Shown piece after piece: positions 1 to 6,316 of a DNA stretch of 16,844 nt. The notes below the pieces were generated by a model that saw nothing but the letters and a program-made list of their open reading frames with translations, ran no database searches and was not told where the DNA came from. The stretch covers positions 1 through 16,844 of the forward strand of contig CAMICF010000041.1 in the NCBI GenBank assembly GCA_946222495.1, written 5' to 3'. The translations under genes and the position numbers were made by a program. Position 1 is the stretch's first letter, and each line of letters starts with the position of its first letter. This DNA is from an uncultured Janibacter sp. (GTDB taxonomy: Bacteria > Actinomycetota > Actinomycetes > Actinomycetales > Dermatophilaceae).

Positions 1-105
1 CGACCGCTCCAGCCGACCCTGCTCGTGCGTCGGAAGGGGGATCCCCGGCGGAGCGTGTCGTGGCGCCGGGAGCACACGGACGGGAGGCAGTGCGGTGGCG
101 GTCAT
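1..105 (-). CDS. Rv3235-like protein, N-terminal fragment (runs off the window)
   Basis: An open minus-strand frame starts at ATG 105 and stays open for 35 codons to the window edge. A good ribosome binding site (GGAAGG, 6 nt before the ATG) supports the start. The visible peptide begins MTATALPPVRVLPAPRHAPP and is Pro/Arg-rich, so it looks like a disordered N-terminus without a domain. It follows the LysM gene by 41 nt on the same strand and is probably cotranscribed with it. In many actinobacteria a gene of the Rv3235 family follows such a LysM gene on the way to secA. The name is inferred from that order and the Pro-rich start, not from a recognised domain. That a gene starts here is fairly sure; its identity is not. 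Confidence 0.55.
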   Translation of the reverse strand, partial: MTATALPPVRVLPAPRHAPPGIPLPTHEQGRLERS

Positions 106-146
106 GGGATCCCTTCCAGCGGGGTGGTGTGGCGTCATGTCTGTGG

Positions 147-932
147 TCAGGGCGTCGGCGGGCTGAGCACGGTCCCGGGACGAAGGGCGTGCGGGTCGGG
201 GCCGATGGCGGCGGCATTGGTCTCGTGCCAACGGCGCCAGACCCGCGTGATCTCGGCGTCCGTCGCCTCCGGACCGAGGTGGGCGGCCGCGATGGCCCAG
301 AGCGTGTCGCCGCGGCGGACGACGACGGTCGGGTCGGTGGTCGTGGGGCGGGGGCGGCCGGTGAGGAGGCGTGGGTCGTCGTTGCTGCGCGCCGGGGGCC
401 GGCTCGGGACCCAGCCCGGTGCTGACCCCGTGGAGGACGACGGACCGAACCCCGTGGAGGACGACGGGCTGAACCCCGGGGCGGGCAGGGCCGTGGGCGT
501 GGGTGTCGACGATGGCTGCCAGCCGGGGGAGGTGGGTGAGGCTCCGCTGGCCGTGCCGGCTGGAGGCGCATCGCTCGAGCGGACCACGGCGACAGCGGTC
601 CCGGGCATGACGGGGGCCGAGACGGAGGCACCGAGGACGATGGCGGCCCAGCGCCGGACGACCAGCGGGGTGATCCGGTCGCCGAGCCGCCGGGCGGCAC
701 GGCCGAGGGTGCCGGGGAGCTCGGCCGCCAGCGCGAGGGCGAGGCAGAGGGTGAGCCAGGCCGCGATGAGCGCGGCGACCAGGGCCGCGAGACCGGTGAT
801 GGCCGCCGCGGGGTCGCCCCCGGTCGCGGTGCTCCCGCGCAGCAGCCGCAGGCCGCCGTCGACGAGCGCGGTCATCAGGGTGAGACCGCCCGGGAGTGCG
901 AGCACCCCGGCGGCGACTCGTGAACGCGTCAT
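147..932 (-). CDS. Membrane-anchored LysM-domain protein
   Basis: The product is 261 aa. Hydrophobic segments lie at about residues 7-28, 42-73 and 93-115. A Pro/Ser/Thr-rich linker (about 118-200) follows, then a C-terminal LysM module (about 205-260) that opens with VVRRGDTLWAIAAAHLG and ends near LRPGTVLSPP. LysM modules bind the GlcNAc backbone of peptidoglycan, so the protein probably sits in the membrane with its C-terminus in the wall. I chose the ATG at 932 because GGGGAG lies 6 nt upstream; an in-frame ATG at 971 would add 15 residues (276 aa) but has no ribosome binding site. The linker contains an in-frame 8-residue duplication. It is upstream of, and probably cotranscribed with, the Rv3235-like gene. 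The specific role is unknown. Confidence 0.85.
   Translation of the reverse strand: MTRSRVAAGVLALPGGLTLMTALVDGGLRLLRGSTATGGDPAAAITGLAALVAALIAAWLTLCLALALAAELPGTLGRAARRLGDRITPLVVRRWAAIVLGASVSAPVMPGTAVAVVRSSDAPPAGTASGASPTSPGWQPSSTPTPTALPAPGFSPSSSTGFGPSSSTGSAPGWVPSRPPARSNDDPRLLTGRPRPTTTDPTVVVRRGDTLWAIAAAHLGPEATDAEITRVWRRWHETNAAAIGPDPHALRPGTVLSPPTP
425..472. repeat. Two tandem 24-bp copies inside the LysM gene
   Basis: Two adjacent 24-bp units (425-448 and 449-472) differ at only three positions, near their ends, and a third partial copy begins at 473. Each encodes eight residues of the Ser/Pro-rich linker, giving the repeated peptide PSSSTGFG/PSSSTGSA. The unit length keeps the frame, so copy number could change linker length without breaking the gene. 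Confidence 0.85.
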
Positions 933-979
933 CGTCCGCTCCCCATCTTCGACCTCGTCGTCGAGCGTCATTAGTGCTC

Positions 980-1036
980 GTTTGATGCTGTTTGCTGGTG
1001 TTTGACAGCAAACCACGGAGCTTGCGTGTGCGCAAG
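980..1036. promoter_or_regulatory. Phased GTTTG repeats and two inverted repeats between divergent genes
   Basis: GTTTG occurs at 980, 990 and 1000, exactly 10 bp apart, on one face of the helix. An 8-bp perfect inverted repeat (GTTTGCTG at 990-997, CAGCAAAC at 1006-1013, 8-nt spacer) overlaps the last two. A second palindrome, CTTGCG-TGTG-CGCAAG, occupies 1021-1036. All lie between the divergent LysM gene (start 932) and the Sm-like gene (start 1064), where an operator would be expected. No known operator is matched and the regulator is unknown. Confidence 0.45.
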
Positions 1037-1050
1037 GGCAGGGGCTGGCC

Positions 1051-1063
1051 TACATTGACCGTC
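1051..1063 (+). promoter_or_regulatory. -10 element for a leaderless transcript
   Basis: TACATT (1051-1056) is followed by 7 nt and then the GTG start at 1064. No Shine-Dalgarno sequence is present. The spacing puts the transcription start at or next to the GTG. No clear -35 is seen. Confidence 0.5.
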
Positions 1064-1603
1064 GTGAGATGGGAGCGGCTCTTCGACGACCTCGAGGCAC
1101 AGGTGGCCGCACAGGCGCGCCTCGAGCTCGATGCCGAGGTCGCCGAGCGGACCCGGCTGGAGCGTTCGCGCGTCACCCTGGGGGAGCGGGTCGTCGGGGC
1201 CCTGGGGGCCGAGGTGTCCTTGCGGCTGCGCGGTGGCACGGTCGTGCGGGGGCGCCTCGAGGACTCGGGCGACGGCTGGTTGCTGCTCGTCGAGGCGGGC
1301 GGTCGTCAGCTGCTCGTGCCCGTGGCCGCGGTGCTGGGGATCTCGGGCCTGGGGCGTCCGCGCGATGACGCCAGAGCGCGACGCTTCGGGATCGGGTCGG
1401 CGATGCGCATCATCAGCCGGGACCGACGTGCGGTGGTCGTCGTCGACGTCGACGGGGGATCGGTGCACGGCACGATCGATGCCGTCGGTGCGGACGCCTT
1501 CGACATCGCGGAGCATCCGCTGGACATGCCCCGCCGTCCGGAGCACGTGCGCGGCGAGCGGGTCGTCCCCTTCGCCGCCGTCGCCGTGATCACCTCGACG
1601 TGA
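1064..1603 (+). CDS. Conserved actinobacterial protein with two predicted Sm-like barrels
   Basis: The product is 179 aa from GTG 1064. An upstream in-frame ATG at 992 would add 24 residues of atypical composition across the inverted repeats, so it is rejected. Residues 1-40 are charged and probably helical. Residues 45-94 resemble an Sm/SH3-like barrel: VSLRLRGGTVVRGRLEDSGD fits the Sm1 pattern of a strand, a G-G turn, then a G-x-L strand, and LLVPVAAVLGI fits the short Sm2 strands. Residues 112-177 repeat the arrangement (VVVDVDGGSVHGTIDAVGAD, then RVVPFAAVAVITS). This is reading by eye, not a profile match. Homologues I recall are annotated as hypothetical. Function is unknown; RNA or nucleic acid binding is a guess. 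It converges on the HTH gene with a 6-nt gap. Confidence 0.75.
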   Translation: MRWERLFDDLEAQVAAQARLELDAEVAERTRLERSRVTLGERVVGALGAEVSLRLRGGTVVRGRLEDSGDGWLLLVEAGGRQLLVPVAAVLGISGLGRPRDDARARRFGIGSAMRIISRDRRAVVVVDVDGGSVHGTIDAVGADAFDIAEHPLDMPRRPEHVRGERVVPFAAVAVITST

Positions 1604-1609
1604 GGCGGG

Positions 1610-1825
1610 TCAGCCCTCGTCGCCGCCCTTGCTGACGAACTGACGCGTCTGGGCGTACATGCGCTCGATGTAGGCATCGAGCTCGTCGACCTCGACGCGC
1701 CACTGCCCCCGTCCGCCGACCTTGATCGCGGGCAGGTCGCCGCTGCGGACCAGGGCGTAGGCCTGTGCGGCCGAGACACCGAGGATCTCGGAGACCTCGG
1801 TGAGCGGGATGAACTTGCGCGGCAT
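1610..1825 (-). CDS. Excisionase-family (HTH_17/MerR-like) DNA-binding protein
   Basis: The product is 71 aa. Residues 5-54 form a winged helix-turn-helix of the excisionase type: the segment LTEVSEILGVSAAQAYALVR is the HTH, SGDLPAIKVGGRGQWRV is the wing, and VDELDAYIERM is the closing helix. Such proteins bind DNA, and in actinobacteria they are usually chromosomal regulators or architectural factors, not phage proteins. The start at ATG 1825 gives the typical family length and sits 6 nt after a -10-like CAGACT; a longer frame upstream (to 1972) crosses the intergenic region and is rejected. It is divergent from the SAF/ATPase operon, 128 bp away, and could regulate it (inference). It is not BldC: the N-terminus and HTH differ from what I recall of that protein. 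Confidence 0.88.
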   Translation of the reverse strand: MPRKFIPLTEVSEILGVSAAQAYALVRSGDLPAIKVGGRGQWRVEVDELDAYIERMYAQTRQFVSKGGDEG

Positions 1826-1837
1826 GGGACCAGTCTG
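1826..1837 (-). promoter_or_regulatory. -10 element for the HTH gene (leaderless)
   Basis: On the minus strand CAGACT (1832-1837) is followed by GGTCCC and then the ATG at 1825. There is no ribosome binding site in the preceding 40 nt. This matches the other leaderless starts in the window. Confidence 0.45.
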
Positions 1838-1953
1838 CCACCGGGGTGGGGATGCACGGTCGCCATGGGTGGGGCTGTGGACAGTCGACGCGCGGTGGGG
1901 CCCAGGTGCGGGCATGATGCTTCGAGGCTCCCGCCCCCGGTCGAAGGAATCCA

Positions 1954-2631
1954 GTGAACGCTCTGCCCACACCCACGGCTCGTCGACTCGTCAAGCCGTC
2001 GTGGAAGGACGCCCGCCTGATCATCGGTGTCCTCCTCGTGCTGCTGGCGGTGGTTCTGGGCGCCGCGGCCTTCAGCGCCGCCGACGACCGGGTCGGGATG
2101 TGGGCCGCGAAGGAGACGCTCACCCCCGGGCAGGAGGTGGCCGAGGGGGACTTCGTCCGCGTCGACGTCCAGCTCGGGGACGCCGCCTCGGACTACCTCG
2201 GTGCGGGTGAGCGGCTCCCCAACGGCGCCGTCGTCGACCGGGAGCTGCGTGCGGGCGAGCTCGTCCCGCGCACGGCGGTCATCGACCCGACGAAGAAGCG
2301 GGTGCGCGAGGTGCCGGTGCGCGTGGACCCGATCTACCTGAGCAACCTCACCGTCGGCTCGCGGGTCACGGTCTTCGTCCCCCAGACGCGGAAGAAGGAC
2401 CCGTCCGCCCCGGCCGCGGCCGACGCCGAGGTCGACTACGAGGCGCTGGTCGAGCGCGCCACGGTCTCCTCGCTGCCGAAGGCGTCCGGCGGGGTCATGG
2501 GCTCCGGCTCGGGCTCCTCGGCGGTCGTCGTCGTCCCGGAGTCGCAGGTCAAGGACCTCCTCTCGATCGAGCAGAAGGAGGCGCCCGTCAAGCTCGTGCT
2601 CGAGAGCGGCAGCCTGAAGAGGGAGGACTGA
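1954..2631 (+). CDS. SAF-domain (CpaB/RcpC-like) membrane-anchored protein
   Basis: The product is 225 aa. The start is GTG 1954, with GAAGGA at 1943-1948, 5 nt away. A basic N-terminus precedes one membrane helix (about residues 21-41), so the rest is probably extracytoplasmic. Residues 50-108 resemble a SAF domain (LTPGQEVAEGDFVRVDVQLG, then AVVDRELRAGELVPRTAV). Residues 118-222 resemble the second half of CpaB/RcpC (GSRVTVFVPQ near 135-144), with a Gly/Ser-rich loop at about 178-189. In Tad/Flp systems CpaB acts in the envelope part of the pilus machine. No other pilin or Tad gene is seen here, so the role is open. The stop overlaps the next start by 1 nt (TGATG), showing an operon. Confidence 0.82.
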   Translation: MNALPTPTARRLVKPSWKDARLIIGVLLVLLAVVLGAAAFSAADDRVGMWAAKETLTPGQEVAEGDFVRVDVQLGDAASDYLGAGERLPNGAVVDRELRAGELVPRTAVIDPTKKRVREVPVRVDPIYLSNLTVGSRVTVFVPQTRKKDPSAPAAADAEVDYEALVERATVSSLPKASGGVMGSGSGSSAVVVVPESQVKDLLSIEQKEAPVKLVLESGSLKRED

Positions 2632-3932
2632 TGGGCGCGACCGTCCTCACCGCCCTGTCCCACACCTGGGAGGGGCACATGGTCGAGGTCATCGACCAGC
2701 TGCCGGGCGTGGGGGTGGGGCGACGGTGCGTCGACCTGGCAGACCTCCTCGCCGCGGCCTCGGCCGGTCACGGGGACGTGGCCCTGGTCTCCGCGGACCT
2801 CCGCGGTCTCGACCGGGACGCGCTCGCCCATCTGCGTCGGCACGGTGTCTCCGTCGTCGGGGCCAGCCGTGACGGGGACGAGTCGGGGGAGCGCCAGCTG
2901 CGCCAGCTGGGGATCGTCCGGCACATCCACCTCGGCACGCCGCGCGAGGAGATCGTCGACGTGCTCGCCGCGGACGAAGGGAGCCGGCCTGCCCTCGCGG
3001 ACGGCCGGCCGCGGCCCCTCGCCGAGGACCCACCGACGGCGCCCATCGAGCCGGTCACCGAGGACACCCCGGCCCCGGAGGAGCCCGTGCGCGGCCGGGT
3101 CGTCGCCGTGTGGGGCCCGGTGGGAGCCCCGGGCCGCAGCACCGTGGCCGTCAACCTCGCCAGCGAGATCGCCGCGGCCGGGACACCGGCCCTGCTCATC
3201 GACCTCGACACCTACGGCGCCGCCGTCGCCCAGCTGCTCAGCGTCCTCGACGAGGCGCCCGGGCTGGCCACGGCGGCGCGGGCCTCCGAGCTGGGCACCC
3301 TCGACCTGCCCGGTCTGGCCCGCCTGGCCGTGGAGGTGGCGCCGCGCTTCCGGGTGCTCACGGGCATCCCGACGCCGAGCCGCTGGACCGAGATCCGCGC
3401 CTCGGCCGTCGAGCAGATCATCGAGCTCGCCCGGTCGCTCGCCGCCGTCGTCGTCCTCGACTGCGGCTTCGGCATCGAGGACGACGAGGAGCTGAGCTAC
3501 GACACCCTGGCCCCGCGCCGCAACGCGACGACGCTCGTCGCGCTCGCGGAGGCGGACGAGCTCCTCCTCGTCGGCGCGGCCGATCCGGTCGGGCTGCAGC
3601 GGATGGTCCGCGCGGTCCAGGCCGTCGGCCAGGTCCCGTCACCCACCCCGCGACCGGTGGTCAACCGCCTGCGGGCCTCGTCCGTCGGGTCCGACCCGCG
3701 ACGACGCGTCGAGGAGTCGCTGCTCCGCTTCGCCGGGCTGGAGTCGATCGCCTTCCTGCCCGACGACCCGGCCGCCACCGACCGGTCCCTCCTGTCCGGC
3801 CGCTCGCTCTCCGAGTGCGCCCCGGACAGCGAGCTGCGGCAGGCGATCGCCGGGGTCGCCGGCTCGTTCACCGGCAGGGTCCCGGTCCGCAGGAAGGCTC
3901 GACGGCGCCCCTTCGCCAGAGCCGGAAGGTAG
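2631..3932 (+). CDS. CpaE/MinD-like P-loop protein with a degenerate Walker A
   Basis: The product is 433 aa. GGGAGG lies 4 nt before ATG 2631, which overlaps the SAF gene stop. Residues 1-115 look like a degenerate receiver-like domain, as in CpaE. A Pro/Glu-rich linker spans about 118-153. Residues 155-415 form a MinD/ParA-like domain: VVAVWGPVGAPGRSTVAVNL (157-176) is the P-loop, LLIDLD (188-193) the switch I strand, VVVLDCGFG (273-281) the Walker B strand. The loop reads GAPGRST where MinD/ParA have KGGxGKT/S, so both the Walker Lys and the signature Lys are missing, with Arg at 169. CpaE-like proteins localise secretion or pilus machines. With the SAF protein it forms a two-gene unit, but no TadA-type ATPase follows. 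ATP binding is therefore uncertain. Confidence 0.83.
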   Translation: MGATVLTALSHTWEGHMVEVIDQLPGVGVGRRCVDLADLLAAASAGHGDVALVSADLRGLDRDALAHLRRHGVSVVGASRDGDESGERQLRQLGIVRHIHLGTPREEIVDVLAADEGSRPALADGRPRPLAEDPPTAPIEPVTEDTPAPEEPVRGRVVAVWGPVGAPGRSTVAVNLASEIAAAGTPALLIDLDTYGAAVAQLLSVLDEAPGLATAARASELGTLDLPGLARLAVEVAPRFRVLTGIPTPSRWTEIRASAVEQIIELARSLAAVVVLDCGFGIEDDEELSYDTLAPRRNATTLVALAEADELLLVGAADPVGLQRMVRAVQAVGQVPSPTPRPVVNRLRASSVGSDPRRRVEESLLRFAGLESIAFLPDDPAATDRSLLSGRSLSECAPDSELRQAIAGVAGSFTGRVPVRRKARRRPFARAGR

Positions 3933-3944
3933 GTCACACCGTCG

Positions 3945-3962
3945 TGGGGGTGTCTGCCCCCA
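3945..3962. other. Short GC hairpin between the ATPase operon and the acyltransferase
   Basis: TGGGGG (3945-3950) and CCCCCA (3957-3962) form a 6-bp stem with a 6-nt loop, 13 nt after the ATPase stop. No T-run follows, so it is not a canonical terminator. It lies just upstream of the -10 of the next gene. Confidence 0.35.
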
Positions 3963-3972
3963 TCGTCCGTGA

Positions 3973-3984
3973 CAGCATGTCGGC
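3973..3984 (+). promoter_or_regulatory. -10 element for the acyltransferase gene (leaderless)
   Basis: CAGCAT (3973-3978) is followed by 6 nt and the GTG start at 3985. No ribosome binding site precedes the GTG. No convincing -35 is seen. Confidence 0.45.
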
Positions 3985-5412
3985 GTGAACAGACTCGGTG
4001 CCCTGGACGCGGCCTTCCTCTACGTGGAGGAGCCGACCCTGCCCATGCACGTGGGGTCGGTCATGGTCTTCCAGCCCCCCAAGGAGGGCTTCGACTACGA
4101 CCGGTTCATCCGGGTGATCGGCGACCGCATCGCGGGGCACACGCGCTACCGCCAGCGCATCCGTCCGGTCCCCGGACGTCTGGACAACCCCGTGTGGGTC
4201 GACGACACCCACTTCGACCTGACGTACCACGTGCGGCGGTCCGGTCTCCCTTCGCCGGGGTCCCGGTCGGATCTCGAGGACTTCGTCGCGCGGATCATGG
4301 CCCGCCCCCTCGACCGCGAGCGACCGCTGTGGGAGACCTACTTCGTCGAGGGCCTCGACGACGGGCGCTTCGCCATCATCACCAAGGCCCACCAGGCGAT
4401 GATCGACGGCATCCACGCGGTCGACCTCGCCCACCTCATCGTCGATCCAGACGCCGTCCCCGTCGACGAGCGCGCGGGGGAGCCGCAGCCGGAGCCCTCG
4501 GACCTGCGGCTCGTCGCCGACGCCGTCCTCGGCTCCGTGCTCAACCCCGCCAAGATGGTCACCACCGTCCGGGCCGGGCTCAGCGACGTCGCCCAGACGG
4601 GCCGGCAGGTCGCGGAGAGCACGGGACGGATCGTCTCCACGCTGGCCCGGGTCGGCGCCCAGCCCGCGCCGAGCTCGCCGCTCAACGCGCCGGTCGGCGC
4701 CGCTCGTCGCTACGTCATGCTTCGGACCGACCTCGAGGACTACCGCGCGATCCGCAACCGGCTGACGCGCGGCCGGTACGTCGAGGACGTGACGATCAAC
4801 GACGTCATCCTCGCGACGATCACCGGGGCGCTCCGCTCGTGGATGCAGACCCGAGGGCTGCCCGTGACGGGCACGTCGAAGGTCCGCGCCATGATCCCCG
4901 TGAGCATCGTCGACGGCACCGGCGACCACCTCACGGACGCCGCGATGACCGCCTGCTTCGTCGACCTGCCCATCGGGGAGAACGCGCCCTCGATGCGGCT
5001 GCACCAGATCTCCTTCGCCATGCGCCAGCAGATCGAGTCGGCATCGGCAGAAGGGGTGTCCGCCGGGTCCCTGTCCTCGATCGGGGGCTTCGCGCCGCCG
5101 ACCCTGCACAGCCTCGGCGCCCGCCTCGGCAGCGCGATGAGCCGCCGGCTCTTCAACCTCGTCATCACCAACGTCCCCGGCCCGCAGCAGGCGCTGTACG
5201 TCGAGGGGTCCAAGCTCTGCGAGACCTACCCGGTCATGCCGCTCGCGCGCGAGCAGGGACTGGCGATCGGGCTCACCTCGTACGACGGCAAGGTCTACTT
5301 CGGCCTCAACGGGGACCGCGAGTCGCTCTCCGACCTGGGCCTGCTCGCCCAGTGCATCGAGGAGGCGCTGGCCGAGCTCCGTTCGGCCCCCCGGTCGCGG
5401 AGGAGCTCCTGA
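3985..5412 (+). CDS. WS/DGAT-family O-acyltransferase
   Basis: The product is 475 aa, the usual length for wax ester synthase/acyl-CoA:diacylglycerol acyltransferases. The N-terminal domain opens with NRLGALDAAFLYVEEPTLPMHVGSV in the family style and contains PLWETYFVEGL near 112-122. The active-site region reads KAHQAMIDG: His136-Gln137-xxx-Asp141-Gly142. The classic motif is HHxxxDG, in which the second His is the base, so Gln replaces it here. The C-terminal domain carries the typical FNLVITNVPGPQQALY. The family makes triacylglycerol or wax esters from acyl-CoA; activity here is uncertain because of the Gln. In M. tuberculosis tgs3 lies beside Rv3235, so a similar neighbourhood is plausible. 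The stop overlaps the next start (TGATG). Confidence 0.88.
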   Translation: MNRLGALDAAFLYVEEPTLPMHVGSVMVFQPPKEGFDYDRFIRVIGDRIAGHTRYRQRIRPVPGRLDNPVWVDDTHFDLTYHVRRSGLPSPGSRSDLEDFVARIMARPLDRERPLWETYFVEGLDDGRFAIITKAHQAMIDGIHAVDLAHLIVDPDAVPVDERAGEPQPEPSDLRLVADAVLGSVLNPAKMVTTVRAGLSDVAQTGRQVAESTGRIVSTLARVGAQPAPSSPLNAPVGAARRYVMLRTDLEDYRAIRNRLTRGRYVEDVTINDVILATITGALRSWMQTRGLPVTGTSKVRAMIPVSIVDGTGDHLTDAAMTACFVDLPIGENAPSMRLHQISFAMRQQIESASAEGVSAGSLSSIGGFAPPTLHSLGARLGSAMSRRLFNLVITNVPGPQQALYVEGSKLCETYPVMPLAREQGLAIGLTSYDGKVYFGLNGDRESLSDLGLLAQCIEEALAELRSAPRSRRSS

Positions 5413-5807
5413 TGCGCCTCTACGTCCCGCTGACCCTCGACGAGCTCTCCGGGGTGCTCGCCGCCGGCCGGCTGCCGGAGCGGACCGCGCTCGGCGTCAC
5501 GTCGGTGCTGCGTTCCCTCGACCCGGAGGCGGACGAGGAGGACCTCGAGTTCGAGGCCATGTGCCAGGCGCTCGACCTGGCCCGTGACCTCGGGCCCGGG
5601 CGGCGGGTCGTCGCCGCCGCGGACGCCGCTGCCCGCGAGGACGCCGGCAGCGGGGCGCTGCTCTCCGGCGAGGCAGCCGTGCCGCTGACGGACGTCGTCT
5701 CCTTCCACGTCGAGGAGGGTGAGGGTCCCGCCGGGACCGGCTACGACGACCTGCTCTGGTACGACGTCACCGAGCTGGGGGTGCTCGTCAGCGAAGCCGC
5801 TCGGTGA
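5412..5807 (+). CDS. DUF6912-like small protein
   Basis: The product is 131 aa. ATG 5412 overlaps the acyltransferase stop by 1 nt and follows GGAGG about 8 nt upstream, so it is translationally coupled. It opens MRLYVPLTLDELSGVLAAGR, has a basic hydrophobic strand RRVVAAADA at about 58-66, and ends in an acidic stretch with VVSFHVEEGEG and LLWYDVTELGVL. No signal peptide or membrane helix is present. It matches my memory of the DUF6912 family of actinobacteria, whose function is unknown. Its last 20 nt overlap the convergent DUF2505 gene. Confidence 0.8.
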   Translation: MRLYVPLTLDELSGVLAAGRLPERTALGVTSVLRSLDPEADEEDLEFEAMCQALDLARDLGPGRRVVAAADAAAREDAGSGALLSGEAAVPLTDVVSFHVEEGEGPAGTGYDDLLWYDVTELGVLVSEAAR

Positions 5808-6279
5808 GCGCCTCCACCTCGAGGTCGAAGGACTCCTCGATCGCCGGGGCCGCAGCGGTCTCGACCTTCTTGCCGACGAAGGGCATCGAGCAGGTGAGGT
5901 CGGCGTCGACGGTGAGGGAGCTCTGCGTGCCGGCCGGGGCGAGGACGATCGTGCCGGCGAGCCGCACGGGGACCCCGGACACGGCGATCGTCAGGTCGGC
6001 CGAGCGCGATCCGTCGGCGGCGGGCTGACCCCAGAGCTGCTTCTCGGTGATCGTCAGGGTGCTCCCGACCATCGAGGCGACCGGTCCGGTCATCTCCTGC
6101 GTCGACAGCTGCCGCTCGGTGCTCACCTCGACACCACCACCACCGGGACGGTCGGTGATCGTGGCGCTCGACCGCTCGCTCTGTGCGGCGAGCTTCGCCT
6201 CCTGGTGCTCCTGGCTGGCGATGACGGCGAAGGCGTCCTCGACGCCGGCCGGCAGGGTCGTGCTGCGGGTGATCTTCAT
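5788..6279 (-). CDS. DUF2505-family SRPBCC/START-like protein
   Basis: The product is 163 aa. It opens MKITRSTTLPAGVEDAFAVI, as in the polyketide cyclase/START-like fold where a first strand leads to a helix facing a ligand cavity. Later segments alternate as beta strands (TLTITEKQLWG, ADLTIAVSGVPVRLAGTIVL, QSSLTVDADLTCSMPFVG) and a long C-terminal helix (ETAAAPAIEESFDLEVEALTERL) closes the fold. The family is common in actinobacteria and its ligand is unknown. I chose ATG 6279 because TACCGT lies 6 nt upstream; an in-frame GTG at 6285 would add two residues. The 3' end overlaps the DUF6912-like gene by 20 nt. Confidence 0.85.
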   Translation of the reverse strand: MKITRSTTLPAGVEDAFAVIASQEHQEAKLAAQSERSSATITDRPGGGGVEVSTERQLSTQEMTGPVASMVGSTLTITEKQLWGQPAADGSRSADLTIAVSGVPVRLAGTIVLAPAGTQSSLTVDADLTCSMPFVGKKVETAAAPAIEESFDLEVEALTERLR

Positions 6280-6284
6280 GGGCA

Positions 6285-6310
6285 CACGGTAATCCGTGCG
6301 CCCCGGGCGC
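6285..6310. other. Palindrome and GC hairpin in front of the DUF2505 gene
   Basis: CACGG-TAAT-CCGTG (6285-6298) is a 5-bp palindrome that contains the putative -10 (TACCGT on the minus strand, 6286-6291). Next to it GCGCC-CCG-GGCGC (6298-6310) can form a tight hairpin 7 nt after the stop of the upstream WXG-like gene. The hairpin could attenuate readthrough; there is no T-run. Confidence 0.4.
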
Positions 6311-6316
6311 GTGCCC

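Noticed and set aside
25..1005. Plus-strand frame opposite the LysM gene
   Set aside because: Composition is Arg/Ala/Gly-rich without motifs, and the minus strand encodes membrane helices and a clear LysM domain with a ribosome binding site.
1002..1007. TTGACA as the -35 of the Sm-like gene
   Set aside because: The nearest good -10 (1051) is 43 nt away, far beyond the 16-19 nt spacing. It is part of the inverted repeat.
990..1013. Inverted repeat as an SOS (LexA) or HspR/HAIR operator
   Set aside because: Neither the actinobacterial SOS box (TCGAAC-N4-GTTCGA) nor the HAIR motif (CTTGAGT-N7-ACTCAAG) is matched.
1610..1825. HTH protein as phage excisionase or BldC
   Set aside because: There is no integrase, attachment site or other phage gene, and the sequence differs from BldC as I recall it. 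A chromosomal regulator fits better.
3969..5807. A 612-aa plus-strand frame over the acyltransferase
   Set aside because: Only its last 131 codons (from 5412) are the real DUF6912-like gene; the rest is Arg/Pro/Gly-rich shadow of the acyltransferase in another frame.
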